Shown: in pieces, positions 1-7,348 of the stretch
How the letters are laid out: every line of letters starts with the position of its first letter
Position numbering within the stretch: the stretch's first letter is position 1
Assembly (NCBI GenBank): GCA_035293945.1
Contig: DATGLV010000038.1
Location: forward strand, 1-64,000
Source: VAZQ01 sp035293945
Lineage (GTDB): Bacteria > Pseudomonadota > Alphaproteobacteria > Rhizobiales > Xanthobacteraceae
Length of the DNA stretch: 64,000 nucleotides
Direction: 5' to 3'
Made by a program: the position numbers and the translations under genes
The notes under the pieces: model-generated
Databases searched by the model: none
What the model was told of the DNA's origin: nothing
The model's input: the letters and a program-made list of their open reading frames with translations, nothing else

Positions 1-77
1 ATGCGTCGCCGGTTGCCGAAAAGCTTCGCGGTTGGATCGAGCGGTTGCGTACTGATCCGGATGCGGAGATCGGATGA
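1..77 (+). CDS. Possible C-terminal end of a truncated CDS
   Basis: Frame 3 is open from the window edge to a TGA at 75-77 and reads ASPVAEKLRGWIERLRTDPDAEIG, a plausible helical, charged C-terminus with rhizobial codon choice. No start or family can be assigned from 24 residues. It may equally be chance; only sequence to the left can settle it. Confidence 0.3.
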   Translation, partial: ASPVAEKLRGWIERLRTDPDAEIG

Positions 78-385
78 ACGTTGGCGGCCGGCGCGAGGCT
101 TTGAGCCTTTCTCTCGCCCGGCTGCCGTACTCGCGGTTGAGAACAGCGCGAGCGGGACCAGCCGGCGGTGTCCCGCCCCAACAACACCGGCGCCCCGCCG
201 TCTCCGGGCGGGCCTCGGGCGGTCTGCTACTCCTCAGATCGTTAGCGAGGGATCAGTAACCCGTCCCCGGCGCCTTAACCTTCGGGCGCTGTGGGACGGG
301 CATCGTCGACCCATTCGACGAAGCCCCTCCCTGCGACACCAGATCGGCACATAGCCATCGAGAGTACCAGCTTGCGCGATAGCCC
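78..385. other. Gap with no supported gene
   Basis: About 300 bases between the possible C-terminus on the left and the stop of the nuclease-ATPase gene. Short open frames here lack a ribosome site and have arginine/proline-rich, shadow-like translations. GC-rich partial dyads around 190-230 have no T-run, so no terminator is called. Confidence 0.5.
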
Positions 386-2821
386 TTACTCGTCAAGCAG
401 GTTGCGCTGTACTTGACGGGCCGTCGGGTTACGGAAAAACCGCAAGGCACTCTCTATCTGTTGGATGACGAATAACGACCCCGTGCGGCCCTCTCCGAAC
501 TCAGGATATGCGGTCCTCAAGAGGTCGTATTGCTTCTTGAGATATTCAAGGAATACCTCGACAGCCCGCGCTTGTTGAAAACCGCTAAGCTGGCTAAATC
601 TATCCTCGGTTCGGATGAACTCAGCAAGCGTCTGAGCTGTCTTGATGTCAGAGATCGGCGTGACACTGAGGACGCCGCACAGATATTCGAGTCGCTCACA
701 AAGAACACGAATGTGCATGAAGCCAGACGCTGTAATTTTGATCGAGTCAAAAAAAGTTACGGCTGTTTGATTCAGATGGTCGGCTTCGACTAAATTCTTG
801 CGCAAGAGCCAAGAACAGGTTTCGCGGACGTCATCCCGCACGAACCCTCGCTTTTGAAGCACTTCAGCAATACGGGCTACGGAGAAATACCCTTCCAACC
901 CGATCTCGCCCTGCCGTTTGCGATTATCGGCAAGCCAAAACAAGATGTCAGGTATGATGAAGTTGTTGGGCTGTTGCCAGTCTTCATCGAAATAAAAGAC
1001 GTTCGAGACAAAGCCGGACTCGTTATTAAAAAAACGATACTCGGTGCGCATTAGGATTCTTAATATTCGATATTCTGGGATCGTGATTGTGCCCGCTCCG
1101 ACGGCGGTCGAAGTAATCGCCTCCTCTCGCAGATGCCCCGAGTTGAGGACACTTACAAACATCTCAAGCGCCTGCCGGATATTGCGACCCGCAAGCGCTT
1201 CCATAATGCGCGAAACGTTGTGACGCTTTTCAAAAAGCTCAAGGTAAATCGACTTTAGAAACTCGCCCAACATAGAGTTTGGGTAGCAGATGCGCATCCC
1301 ACTGTTAAGATTGTACTCCAGGAAGTCCGGCGAATTTTGCGTAAGATACTCGAGGCTTAGTTCCAGGCGGCGTTTTACAACGTCCAGGAAGCGCGGTGGC
1401 CCGATGTGAAATACAACGCCGGTTTTGTAAGTGTCGAGGGGCTTCTGTCCCTTGAAGCGCTCGTACGTCTCGTCGCGCATTTGTAGGATGATGAAAGCTT
1501 TGCTCTGATCCAGGAACCAAAGGGACAACGTGAACGCCCCCAACTGGCTCTTAAGGTCCAGGCGGTCGACGTTATCCATGACGACGACAAGTGCGTTTCC
1601 GCGCTCTCCAGCAAAATGACGGCAAATGCCCAGCGCAAGCCGGCGCTGGTCCTTTTGCCATCCATCGAGATCGTCTATCCTCATTTGTTCGGCATCGGCG
1701 GGCGACCGCTTTTTCCGAATTTCGTCGTAAACGCCCCGACGTTTCTGCAAGTCTTGCGAGAAGATACGGGTCAGATTCTCGTTTGCGTACGGATCGAAAT
1801 CAGGGTTCTCCCGATGGAAGCTTTCGACAAACTTCTCGCAGAGCCAATCGTTTGCTTCCGCTATTGGTTCGGGGGCGCCATTGAAATCGATGAATGCCCA
1901 TCGCGTCGATTTCTGTTGCACTTCTGGCTGTAACAATTCCTTATAACGTCGCACGAAAAGGGATTTTCCTGTACCGACGCTGCCGGTGATTAGTTGCAGC
2001 TCCCCTTCCGGTGGACGGTCTTGGCGGTATTTATCGATGGCCTTTGAAAGCTTCGGCTCCTTCGTCCTGGTCGGATTGAGTTCTTCCGAAAGTTGCCGCC
2101 GAGGCGTAAGGCGATCCTTCAATAGAGATTCGAGGACGCGATCATACTGTGTGATGTCCTCCGAGCCGACGTACCCTCGCCTGTATATTTCAGGATCGTT
2201 GTTTTGTGTTACAGAAGTAAAATATTTGCGCAGCGTGGGCGCAAGCTCCGCTGCGAACGAATTGAATGGCTTTTTTGAGTTGATAAGCGCTTGGCCGCCC
2301 GCGAGGGCCTGCGGCTGCGTTGAGCGGCTGATTCGGACTACGGAAAGGCATCTGTTGGCATGAGTAACTAAAACTCGGTGGTGGCAGAACCGGATTAGCG
2401 TTTGGAGCTCGTTACTTCCTATCGCCAACTCATTGATTTCGACAATCTGACACTGGTTCGTGTCCCATGCCCCGTAGGCGAGCTGCGTGCCGTTGCAGGA
2501 AAGGATGAAGTGACACGGATTCACTCCGGACTTGTACTCGGCATTCAAGTGCCTTGCATAAAGGCTTGCTTCACGGAAGCCGACCTCAACAGGTACGCCC
2601 GGCTCCTTGGCCTCCACAATGAGAACAGCAAAGCCGAGCTCCCACACCGAAAAATCGGGGTAATAGCCGCCGGTCTTCCCTGCCTTTTTATCTAGAGTGG
2701 CGGGTGCAAGATACGCCTTGCCCTGGATCGAAGCTGTTGGAATTGCGAGATAATTAGGATTCGTCAGAAGAGGCGCGACGACTTTCAGCTCCACATCTGC
2801 TTCGGTGACGACCGAAGCCAT
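386..2821 (-). CDS. PD-(D/E)XK (HsdR-N-like) nuclease fused to P-loop ATPase; candidate defence protein
   Basis: An 811-residue protein. Residues about 5-130 resemble the N-terminal nuclease domain of type I restriction subunit R: the active-site pattern is PD at 55-56 and EAK at 70-72. A linker of about 140 residues leads to an NTPase with Walker A GSVGTGKS (280-287) and a Walker B-like hydrophobic strand ending MDNVDRLD (about 415-422), then a sensor-like arginine near 449. The C-terminal 350 residues are helical and unrecognised. No helicase motifs follow, so it is not a standard HsdR. An in-frame ATG at 2944 would add 41 residues, but that stretch spans a 12-bp duplication and looks non-coding; the domain starts just after 2821. 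The ribosome site is weak for both. An XRE gene lies directly upstream on the same strand. GC is visibly lower than in neighbouring genes, suggesting transfer. Function in phage defence is inferred. Confidence 0.75.
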   Translation of the reverse strand: MASVVTEADVELKVVAPLLTNPNYLAIPTASIQGKAYLAPATLDKKAGKTGGYYPDFSVWELGFAVLIVEAKEPGVPVEVGFREASLYARHLNAEYKSGVNPCHFILSCNGTQLAYGAWDTNQCQIVEINELAIGSNELQTLIRFCHHRVLVTHANRCLSVVRISRSTQPQALAGGQALINSKKPFNSFAAELAPTLRKYFTSVTQNNDPEIYRRGYVGSEDITQYDRVLESLLKDRLTPRRQLSEELNPTRTKEPKLSKAIDKYRQDRPPEGELQLITGSVGTGKSLFVRRYKELLQPEVQQKSTRWAFIDFNGAPEPIAEANDWLCEKFVESFHRENPDFDPYANENLTRIFSQDLQKRRGVYDEIRKKRSPADAEQMRIDDLDGWQKDQRRLALGICRHFAGERGNALVVVMDNVDRLDLKSQLGAFTLSLWFLDQSKAFIILQMRDETYERFKGQKPLDTYKTGVVFHIGPPRFLDVVKRRLELSLEYLTQNSPDFLEYNLNSGMRICYPNSMLGEFLKSIYLELFEKRHNVSRIMEALAGRNIRQALEMFVSVLNSGHLREEAITSTAVGAGTITIPEYRILRILMRTEYRFFNNESGFVSNVFYFDEDWQQPNNFIIPDILFWLADNRKRQGEIGLEGYFSVARIAEVLQKRGFVRDDVRETCSWLLRKNLVEADHLNQTAVTFFDSIKITASGFMHIRVLCERLEYLCGVLSVTPISDIKTAQTLAEFIRTEDRFSQLSGFQQARAVEVFLEYLKKQYDLLRTAYPEFGEGRTGSLFVIQQIESALRFFRNPTARQVQRNLLDE

Positions 2822-2919
2822 ATCCAGCACCGTCTTCAAAGCACGGGCATCCCGACTCAGATCTGAGTGGATGATAATAGCATTTTTTGCGCTCGTGGGA
2901 TGAACTGCAGAACCGCTCG

Positions 2920-2943
2920 CTCGGTAGCCCACTCGGTAGCCCA
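2920..2943. repeat. 12-bp tandem duplication
   Basis: The unit CTCGGTAGCCCA occurs twice in a row, between the XRE stop and the ATPase start. If the longer ATPase start were used it would encode a GYRV/GYRA duplication. Confidence 0.8.
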
Positions 2944-2981
2944 TCTGTCGCCCGACGAGAGGTCTATCAGGGGCAAGACAA

Positions 2982-3197
2982 CTATCGACCGCCGCGGCCG
3001 GACTTTATCTCATCGAACAACAATCGAAGCGGCGCCCCGAGAGCCTTGCCGACGTGCCATAAGGTGACAATCGTAGGATTGCGCTGGCCTAGCTCTAGTC
3101 CGCTGACATAAGCCCGGTCGACGCCCATCCGCTCTGCAAGAGCGGCCTGGGACAGCCCCGCGGCGATCGGCAGCCCCTTCATGTTCCGCCCGACCAT
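2982..3197 (-). CDS. XRE-family helix-turn-helix regulator
   Basis: A 71-residue DNA-binding protein made of one Cro/C1-type HTH. The signature is LSQAALAERMGVDRAYVSGLE at about 15-35, followed by NPTIVTLWHVGKALGAPLRLLF, typical of helices 4 and 5. The ATG at 3197 is the first start after an in-frame stop at 3231-3233. It is followed on the same strand by the nuclease-ATPase gene 160 bases on, an arrangement like control (C) proteins of restriction systems, so it probably regulates that gene. A decayed copy lies at 4311-4453. Known for the family: specific operator binding; the target here is inferred. Confidence 0.75.
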   Translation of the reverse strand: MVGRNMKGLPIAAGLSQAALAERMGVDRAYVSGLELGQRNPTIVTLWHVGKALGAPLRLLFDEIKSGRGGR

Positions 3198-3230
3198 CCG
3201 CCAGTGCGCATGCTCGCGGCTAGACCGTAT

Positions 3231-3950
3231 CTAGAGAGCTTCGCGAGCTTTCCGCTTCCGATTCCATCCAACCAGCCCTATTACCCCGAGGCCGGTGGCG
3301 AACAGGGGGAATGCGGCTGGGAGGGGAGTGACGGTCTCATTGACTGTCAAATCAAGGTTGGTAATCGACCCGTTGTCTTGTCCAGGCGATCGCTCCAACG
3401 TGAGCGACAACACCTCGCCGGACGTTACCGACAGACCATTGAAGGACAACAGGGTCTTGGACTGGTCCAGATAGCTGATCGTGCCCGACGTGAGAGTTGT
3501 GCCCCCGAGCGAGAGGATGAAGTCATTGCTTCGCTCCACGGCAATCTGATCGTAATAAAGATAGCCTGATATGTTGATTCTTCCGTCTGCAGGTGCATTC
3601 CAAGTCAGAGTCGCGTTTCCTAGCGAAGGATTTCCGTTGTGGCCATCGACCGAGTGGATGGAAATATCTCCGCCCGCAACAGGTTGCCAAAAGGCAGGCA
3701 GGAAATTACCGAAATTCGGACCAGGCGCGAACCCCGGGTCTCCAAAGGGAACCAAGTCAGATTGATAAAGCAGTAGAGTTGTCCCCTGCAAATAGACCCA
3801 GGGTCCGTTGGGATTCGACGACGGCGAACTGTTCCAATCGGCTACCAAGTCGTAGGTGGTTGCCCCCGCGCTCCGGGTGAATAACGCTGACACGCCGAGT
3901 CCCACCAGAACTGCGAGCGCACCTCTCAAGCCAACAACCAATGATCTCAT
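3231..3950 (-). CDS. Secreted VPLPA-CTERM (PEP-CTERM-like) protein
   Basis: A 239-residue exported protein. It opens with MRSLVVGLRGALAVLVGLGV, a typical signal peptide, has a beta-rich body with many Gly, Ser, Asn and Asp, and ends with TPLPAAFPLFATGLGVIGLVGWNRKRK. This is the tripartite sorting tail (Pro-rich motif, membrane helix, Arg/Lys cluster) of VPLPA-CTERM proteins, which exosortase/archaeosortase-type enzymes process. ATG 3950 follows a strong GGGAGGG ribosome site; the longer open frame upstream lacks one. No sortase gene is in the window. A second protein with nearly the same tail is at 43710-44492. The body was not assigned to a known domain; a surface or extracellular-matrix role is inferred. 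Confidence 0.8.
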   Translation of the reverse strand: MRSLVVGLRGALAVLVGLGVSALFTRSAGATTYDLVADWNSSPSSNPNGPWVYLQGTTLLLYQSDLVPFGDPGFAPGPNFGNFLPAFWQPVAGGDISIHSVDGHNGNPSLGNATLTWNAPADGRINISGYLYYDQIAVERSNDFILSLGGTTLTSGTISYLDQSKTLLSFNGLSVTSGEVLSLTLERSPGQDNGSITNLDLTVNETVTPLPAAFPLFATGLGVIGLVGWNRKRKAREAL

Positions 3951-4094
3951 CTTTCTGCCCTCCCGCTCCCGGCCAGATTGCTTAGCACAAATAAGCATCG
4001 AAAGGGCGCAAGGGACAGCCTGAAGTGGACGGCCGGAAAGCGAAATCGGCTTGTCGGCTTTGGGATTTGCCGGGGGCCGGTCTATTCTGGTCCG

Positions 4095-4283
4095 ATGGCG
4101 AAGCGACCTGAGAAACAACGCGCTCATTCGTGGGCCGTCTACCACCTCAAGGGCACGCCCGCGCAATTCGTCGGGATCGTTTACGACCAGCCGAACGAAG
4201 ATGCGGCGATCAAGCGAGCGATCGAGGAATTCAAGGTGCCGACGAACCAGCAAGCTCGGTTGATTGCGCAACGACGGGATTGA
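4095..4283 (+). CDS. Small conserved rhizobial protein (62 aa)
   Basis: MAKRPEKQ... to ...NQQARLIAQRRD: a basic 62-residue protein, with a short beta segment (HSWAVYHLKGTPAQFVGIVYD) and a helix (NEDAAIKRAIEEFKVP). I recognise the pattern as a small uncharacterised family common in Bradyrhizobium; function is unknown. The ATG at 4095 is chosen because the family begins MAKRP. It lies between the VPLPA gene, divergent, and the XRE pseudogene. Confidence 0.65.
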   Translation: MAKRPEKQRAHSWAVYHLKGTPAQFVGIVYDQPNEDAAIKRAIEEFKVPTNQQARLIAQRRD

Positions 4284-4310
4284 TTACCGACTGCTCCGGC
4301 CGGCCCTCGC

Positions 4311-4453
4311 GAACAACAATCGCAGCGGCGCTTCGAGAAGCTTCGCTGACGTGCCACAGGGTGGCAATCGTCGGATTGCGCTGACCTGAGCCCCGCGGCG
4401 ATCCGCAGCCGCTTCACGTTCCGCCCCACCATCCGCCGCACGTCTTCCGACAT
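4311..4453 (-). pseudogene. Decayed duplicate of the XRE regulator
   Basis: Reading from an ATG at 4453 gives MSEDVRRMVGRNVKRLRIAAGL, matching the start of the XRE protein at 2982-3197, and the 3' part (4311-4390) matches bases 3014-3090. The middle, about 60 bases covering the recognition helix, is deleted, and the remainder is out of frame. The copy is otherwise well conserved, so the deletion is probably recent. It retains six N-terminal residues (SEDVRR) that the intact copy has lost. Confidence 0.75.
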
Positions 4454-4550
4454 GCGGCCAGTGAGCCGTCACAATGCTACCTTGCGTTACTTGCCGCTGC
4501 ATATGTAGGATTTGTCTGGGCAACGCCAATAGAGCGGGCGGGAGGGTGCT

Positions 4551-4712
4551 GTGGCAAAAACTCGACGAGGGAAAAGAATGACGAAGGGGCGCGGTTGGCG
4601 CTTGCGGACAACAAAAGGAAGGAAGCGCCAATTTGTGGCTACCTTGCTCAAGACCTTTAATTTTGGATCACGGCGCCTAGCGATTTTCAGCGTCCCTAAA
4701 GGCTTCTCGTAG
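4551..4712 (+). CDS. Possible 53-residue very basic protein (GTG start)
   Basis: GTG at 4551 follows GGGAGGGT with 5-base spacing, one of the best ribosome sites nearby. The product, starting VAKTRRGKRMTKGRG, is strongly basic in its first 27 residues and ends FSVPKGFS. No family is recognised. The region between the XRE pseudogene and the integrase contains nothing else supported. It could be a nucleic-acid-binding small protein or chance; conservation would decide. Confidence 0.35.
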   Translation: MAKTRRGKRMTKGRGWRLRTTKGRKRQFVATLLKTFNFGSRRLAIFSVPKGFS

Positions 4713-4764
4713 GCTGCCAAATTTCAATCTGAGATCGCTGGCCCAGCGGCGAGACTGATCGCCG

Positions 4765-6021
4765 TCAGGACGCCGCCGGCGTGTCCCTGGCGGCTCGCTT
4801 TCGGCTGCGCAGCGACACGATGATGTCCGCCGCCGCCTTGTTGGTCGGCTTCGCCCCACAGAACTTGGCCCATTCCGTCATCAGGCGCCGTCTTTTCTCG
4901 AACAGGTCCCCCCGTCGATAGGCGGCCTCGACCTTGTCGCCCACCGCGTGCGCGAGCGCCATTTCGACAACGTGGTTGGGATAGTTCGTACATTCCGCCG
5001 CCCAATCGCGGAACGTGGAACGGAAGCCGTGGACCGTGATGTCGTCTCGGCCCATCCGTTTGAGTACGCTCGCCATACTCATATTGGACAGACCACCCCT
5101 GCGGGGGCCGACGAAGACACTGGGGTTATTCTTTTCCCTTGGAAGCCCGCGCAGAACTTCTAGAGCCCGATCCGACAACGGGACCTTGTGTTCGCGACCC
5201 CCCTTGATCCTGCCAGCGGGAACCGTCCACGTTTTGGCTTCAAGATCAATTTCCTCCCAAGTCGCCCCGATCGTTTCGCCGGTGCGCGCCGCGGTCAGGA
5301 TGGTGAATTCGAGGGCGCGGGCTGATACGCCCTCCCTTTCCTTAAGCTCCTTAAAAAAGGCCGACACGTCGTCGTAGGGTAGCGCCGCGTGATGGACGAC
5401 CTTCTGAATCCTTTCGCGGGAGGGCAGGGTCTCCGATAGATGCCCTTTCCAACGCGCCGGATTGTCGCCGGTGCGATAGCCGCGGACGGTGGCCCAATCG
5501 AGTACGCTCTCTATCCGCGCCCGGACCCGATTCGCAGTCTCGGTCTTCTGGTGCCAGATCGGCTCAAGAACCTTCAACACTAGGCCGGTGTCTATTTCGG
5601 CGACCGACAGGCGGCCGATCTTGGGGAAAGCGTAGGTCTCCAAGGTTGAGAGAAACTGCGCCCGGTGCTTTGCATTCTTCCAGGATCGCTCGTGCGCGTC
5701 GAAGTATTGGCGGGCCGCATCCTGAAACGTTAGAGCCCTCGCTTCGGCAAGCGCCTGAGCCGCGCGGGCCGACTTGCGCTGCTCGATGGGATCGATACCG
5801 TCCTGAAGCAGCTGCCTGGCCTTGCGAGCGCGCTCCCGCGCTTCGGAAAGATCGAATGTATGGAGAGGACCTAAGCCGAGCCACCTTTCGCGGCCGTTGC
5901 GCTCGTACCTCAGCAGCCAGCTACGATTGGTCGCGGACATGACTTGCAGGTAAAGGCCGTGTCCGTCGGCATATCGACCCGGCTGCTTCAATCGCTCAAT
6001 CTTCTTCACCGTGAGGCCCAT
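4765..6021 (-). CDS. P4-type tyrosine recombinase / integrase
   Basis: A 418-residue site-specific recombinase. The N-terminal DUF4102-like arm-binding domain (KIERLKQPGRYADGHGLYLQV, 7-27) is followed by a core-binding SAM-like domain (about 95-200) and a catalytic domain with R246 (AARTGET), K273, H331-x-x-R334 (HGFR), H358 and nucleophile Y368 (AAYRRGD). All catalytic residues are present and the length is normal, so it should be active. The first residues match the family start. It probably integrated the accessory segment to its left; no tRNA target was found on either side. A perfect 15-bp inverted repeat begins 11 bases upstream of its start. Confidence 0.92.
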   Translation of the reverse strand: MGLTVKKIERLKQPGRYADGHGLYLQVMSATNRSWLLRYERNGRERWLGLGPLHTFDLSEARERARKARQLLQDGIDPIEQRKSARAAQALAEARALTFQDAARQYFDAHERSWKNAKHRAQFLSTLETYAFPKIGRLSVAEIDTGLVLKVLEPIWHQKTETANRVRARIESVLDWATVRGYRTGDNPARWKGHLSETLPSRERIQKVVHHAALPYDDVSAFFKELKEREGVSARALEFTILTAARTGETIGATWEEIDLEAKTWTVPAGRIKGGREHKVPLSDRALEVLRGLPREKNNPSVFVGPRRGGLSNMSMASVLKRMGRDDITVHGFRSTFRDWAAECTNYPNHVVEMALAHAVGDKVEAAYRRGDLFEKRRRLMTEWAKFCGAKPTNKAAADIIVSLRSRKRAARDTPAAS

Positions 6022-6031
6022 TTTTCATCCC

Positions 6032-6207
6032 CTTCCGCCTAACTCGAATGCACCCCGGTTTAACCCCCGGATCGGCTGCCAAATATGGCGGTCCGTACCG
6101 GCTATTATCGGTTGTCAGCGGATTGCGGTAAAGCGAGAAGTGCCTAAAATACGGCGCAAAGTGAAGCTCTAGCGGGTCTCTTCGGTTCTCTCCGAGTTAG
6201 GCGGAAG
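6032..6207. repeat. 15-bp perfect inverted repeat beside the integrase
   Basis: CTTCCGCCTAACTCG at 6032-6046 recurs as its exact reverse complement at 6193-6207, 146 bases apart, in the gap between the integrase start and the TPR gene (6022-6387). The arms could be arm-type integrase sites, ends of a small element, or a transcript fold. Nothing else was recognised in this gap. Confidence 0.8.
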
Positions 6208-6387
6208 AGGACACTCCCTCCGCCAGCGTCCAGAGTGTCCGTTCCGGGTCCCGACATTCTCCGATCTCACGGGATCACGAAAGCTGTGGCTATCGCGCCA
6301 CCGAATGTCCGAACGATTGCAATTCGATTGGAAGTGGCTTTCGATCGCGCAGCAGATTGTATTGTGTCGCGAAAACGAGGTGGGACC

Positions 6388-7239
6388 ATGGCCCAGAGTC
6401 TCTCCAAGAAAAAGAAGAACAACGCGCGATCCGGCGATGGTCTCGCGCTGGACCTTCGAGCCATGGAGTCGATCCTGGCCCAGTTTGCTGAGCCAGGAGA
6501 ATCCGGTGAGCTCGAGGCGGCCCAGGAGATCATGTGGGACGCTTGGGATACCGACGATCGCAGACGACGGGTGGCGCTTGCCAAGAAGGCTCTCAAGACC
6601 TCCCCTTTGTGTGCAGATGCCCACGTTCTGTTGGCGCAAGAAACCGCCCGCAGCATCGAGGACGCACTGCAGCATTACCGGCGGGGTGTTGAGGCTGGTG
6701 AAAAGGCCTTAGGGGCGGCCGCCTTTCGCGATGACGTCGGACATTTCTGGGGCATCCTCGAAACGCGGCCCTATATGCGCGCCCGCCAAGGCCTTGCACA
6801 GTCGCTATGGGAGAGCGGCGCCCGCGAGGAAGCGGTCACGCACTACCAGGACATGCTTCGACTCAATCCGAACGACAACCAAGGTGTCCGATACATCATG
6901 CTCGATTGTCTGCTAACGCTTGGTCGCGACGAGGAGGCGGGAAAGCTGCTGAAGCGCTACAAGAACGACGGCGCCGCAGCCTGGGAGTGGTCCGGCACAT
7001 TGGCCCTGTTTCGGCGCGACGGTGACTCTCCCGGATCACGCAAGGCCCTGACTCGGGCGGTCCGCGCCAACGTCCACGTTTCAGATTATCTGCTCGGAAG
7101 AAAGAAGCTTCCCCGTGATCTCCCCGGTTTCATCAGCATGGGTGGAGAGGATGAGGCTATCGCGTACGCCCACGATGCGGCGGAAGCGTGGGCCGCGGCA
7201 CCCGGCGCCTTGGCGTGGGTTGAAAAGGTCCTTTCTTGA
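6388..7239 (+). CDS. TPR (ST7-like) protein
   Basis: A 283-residue cytoplasmic protein without signal peptide. After a Lys-rich start (MAQSLSKKKKNN) it carries helical tetratricopeptide-like repeats: RRVALAKKALKTSPLCADAHVLLAQ (about 53-77), a segment with the GHFWGILETRPYMRARQGLAQSLW pattern (about 115-138), and AVTHYQDMLRLNPNDNQGVRYIML. The FWGxLETRPYMR motif is characteristic of ST7-like proteins. Its role is presumably protein-protein scaffolding; no catalytic residues are visible. ATG 6388 follows GAGGTGGG. It lies 109 bases before lhr on the same strand. Confidence 0.75.
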   Translation: MAQSLSKKKKNNARSGDGLALDLRAMESILAQFAEPGESGELEAAQEIMWDAWDTDDRRRRVALAKKALKTSPLCADAHVLLAQETARSIEDALQHYRRGVEAGEKALGAAAFRDDVGHFWGILETRPYMRARQGLAQSLWESGAREEAVTHYQDMLRLNPNDNQGVRYIMLDCLLTLGRDEEAGKLLKRYKNDGAAAWEWSGTLALFRRDGDSPGSRKALTRAVRANVHVSDYLLGRKKLPRDLPGFISMGGEDEAIAYAHDAAEAWAAAPGALAWVEKVLS

Positions 7240-7348
7240 TTCGAATTCTCATTCACTCGTCCAATTGTCTGAGGCGGTGACGCGGCGGTTTGGGGTTGGA
7301 TTCCCGGGCGAAATCCCCACATTCGCTTGATCGCGAGCACCACAATAC

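Noticed and set aside
1..354. 117-codon open frame at the left edge
   Set aside because: Arg/Pro-rich translation without domain; frame 3 of the same region looks more like a real C-terminus.
4765..6021. Prophage call based on the integrase
   Set aside because: No structural, lysis or packaging genes are visible; a small genomic island is a better description.
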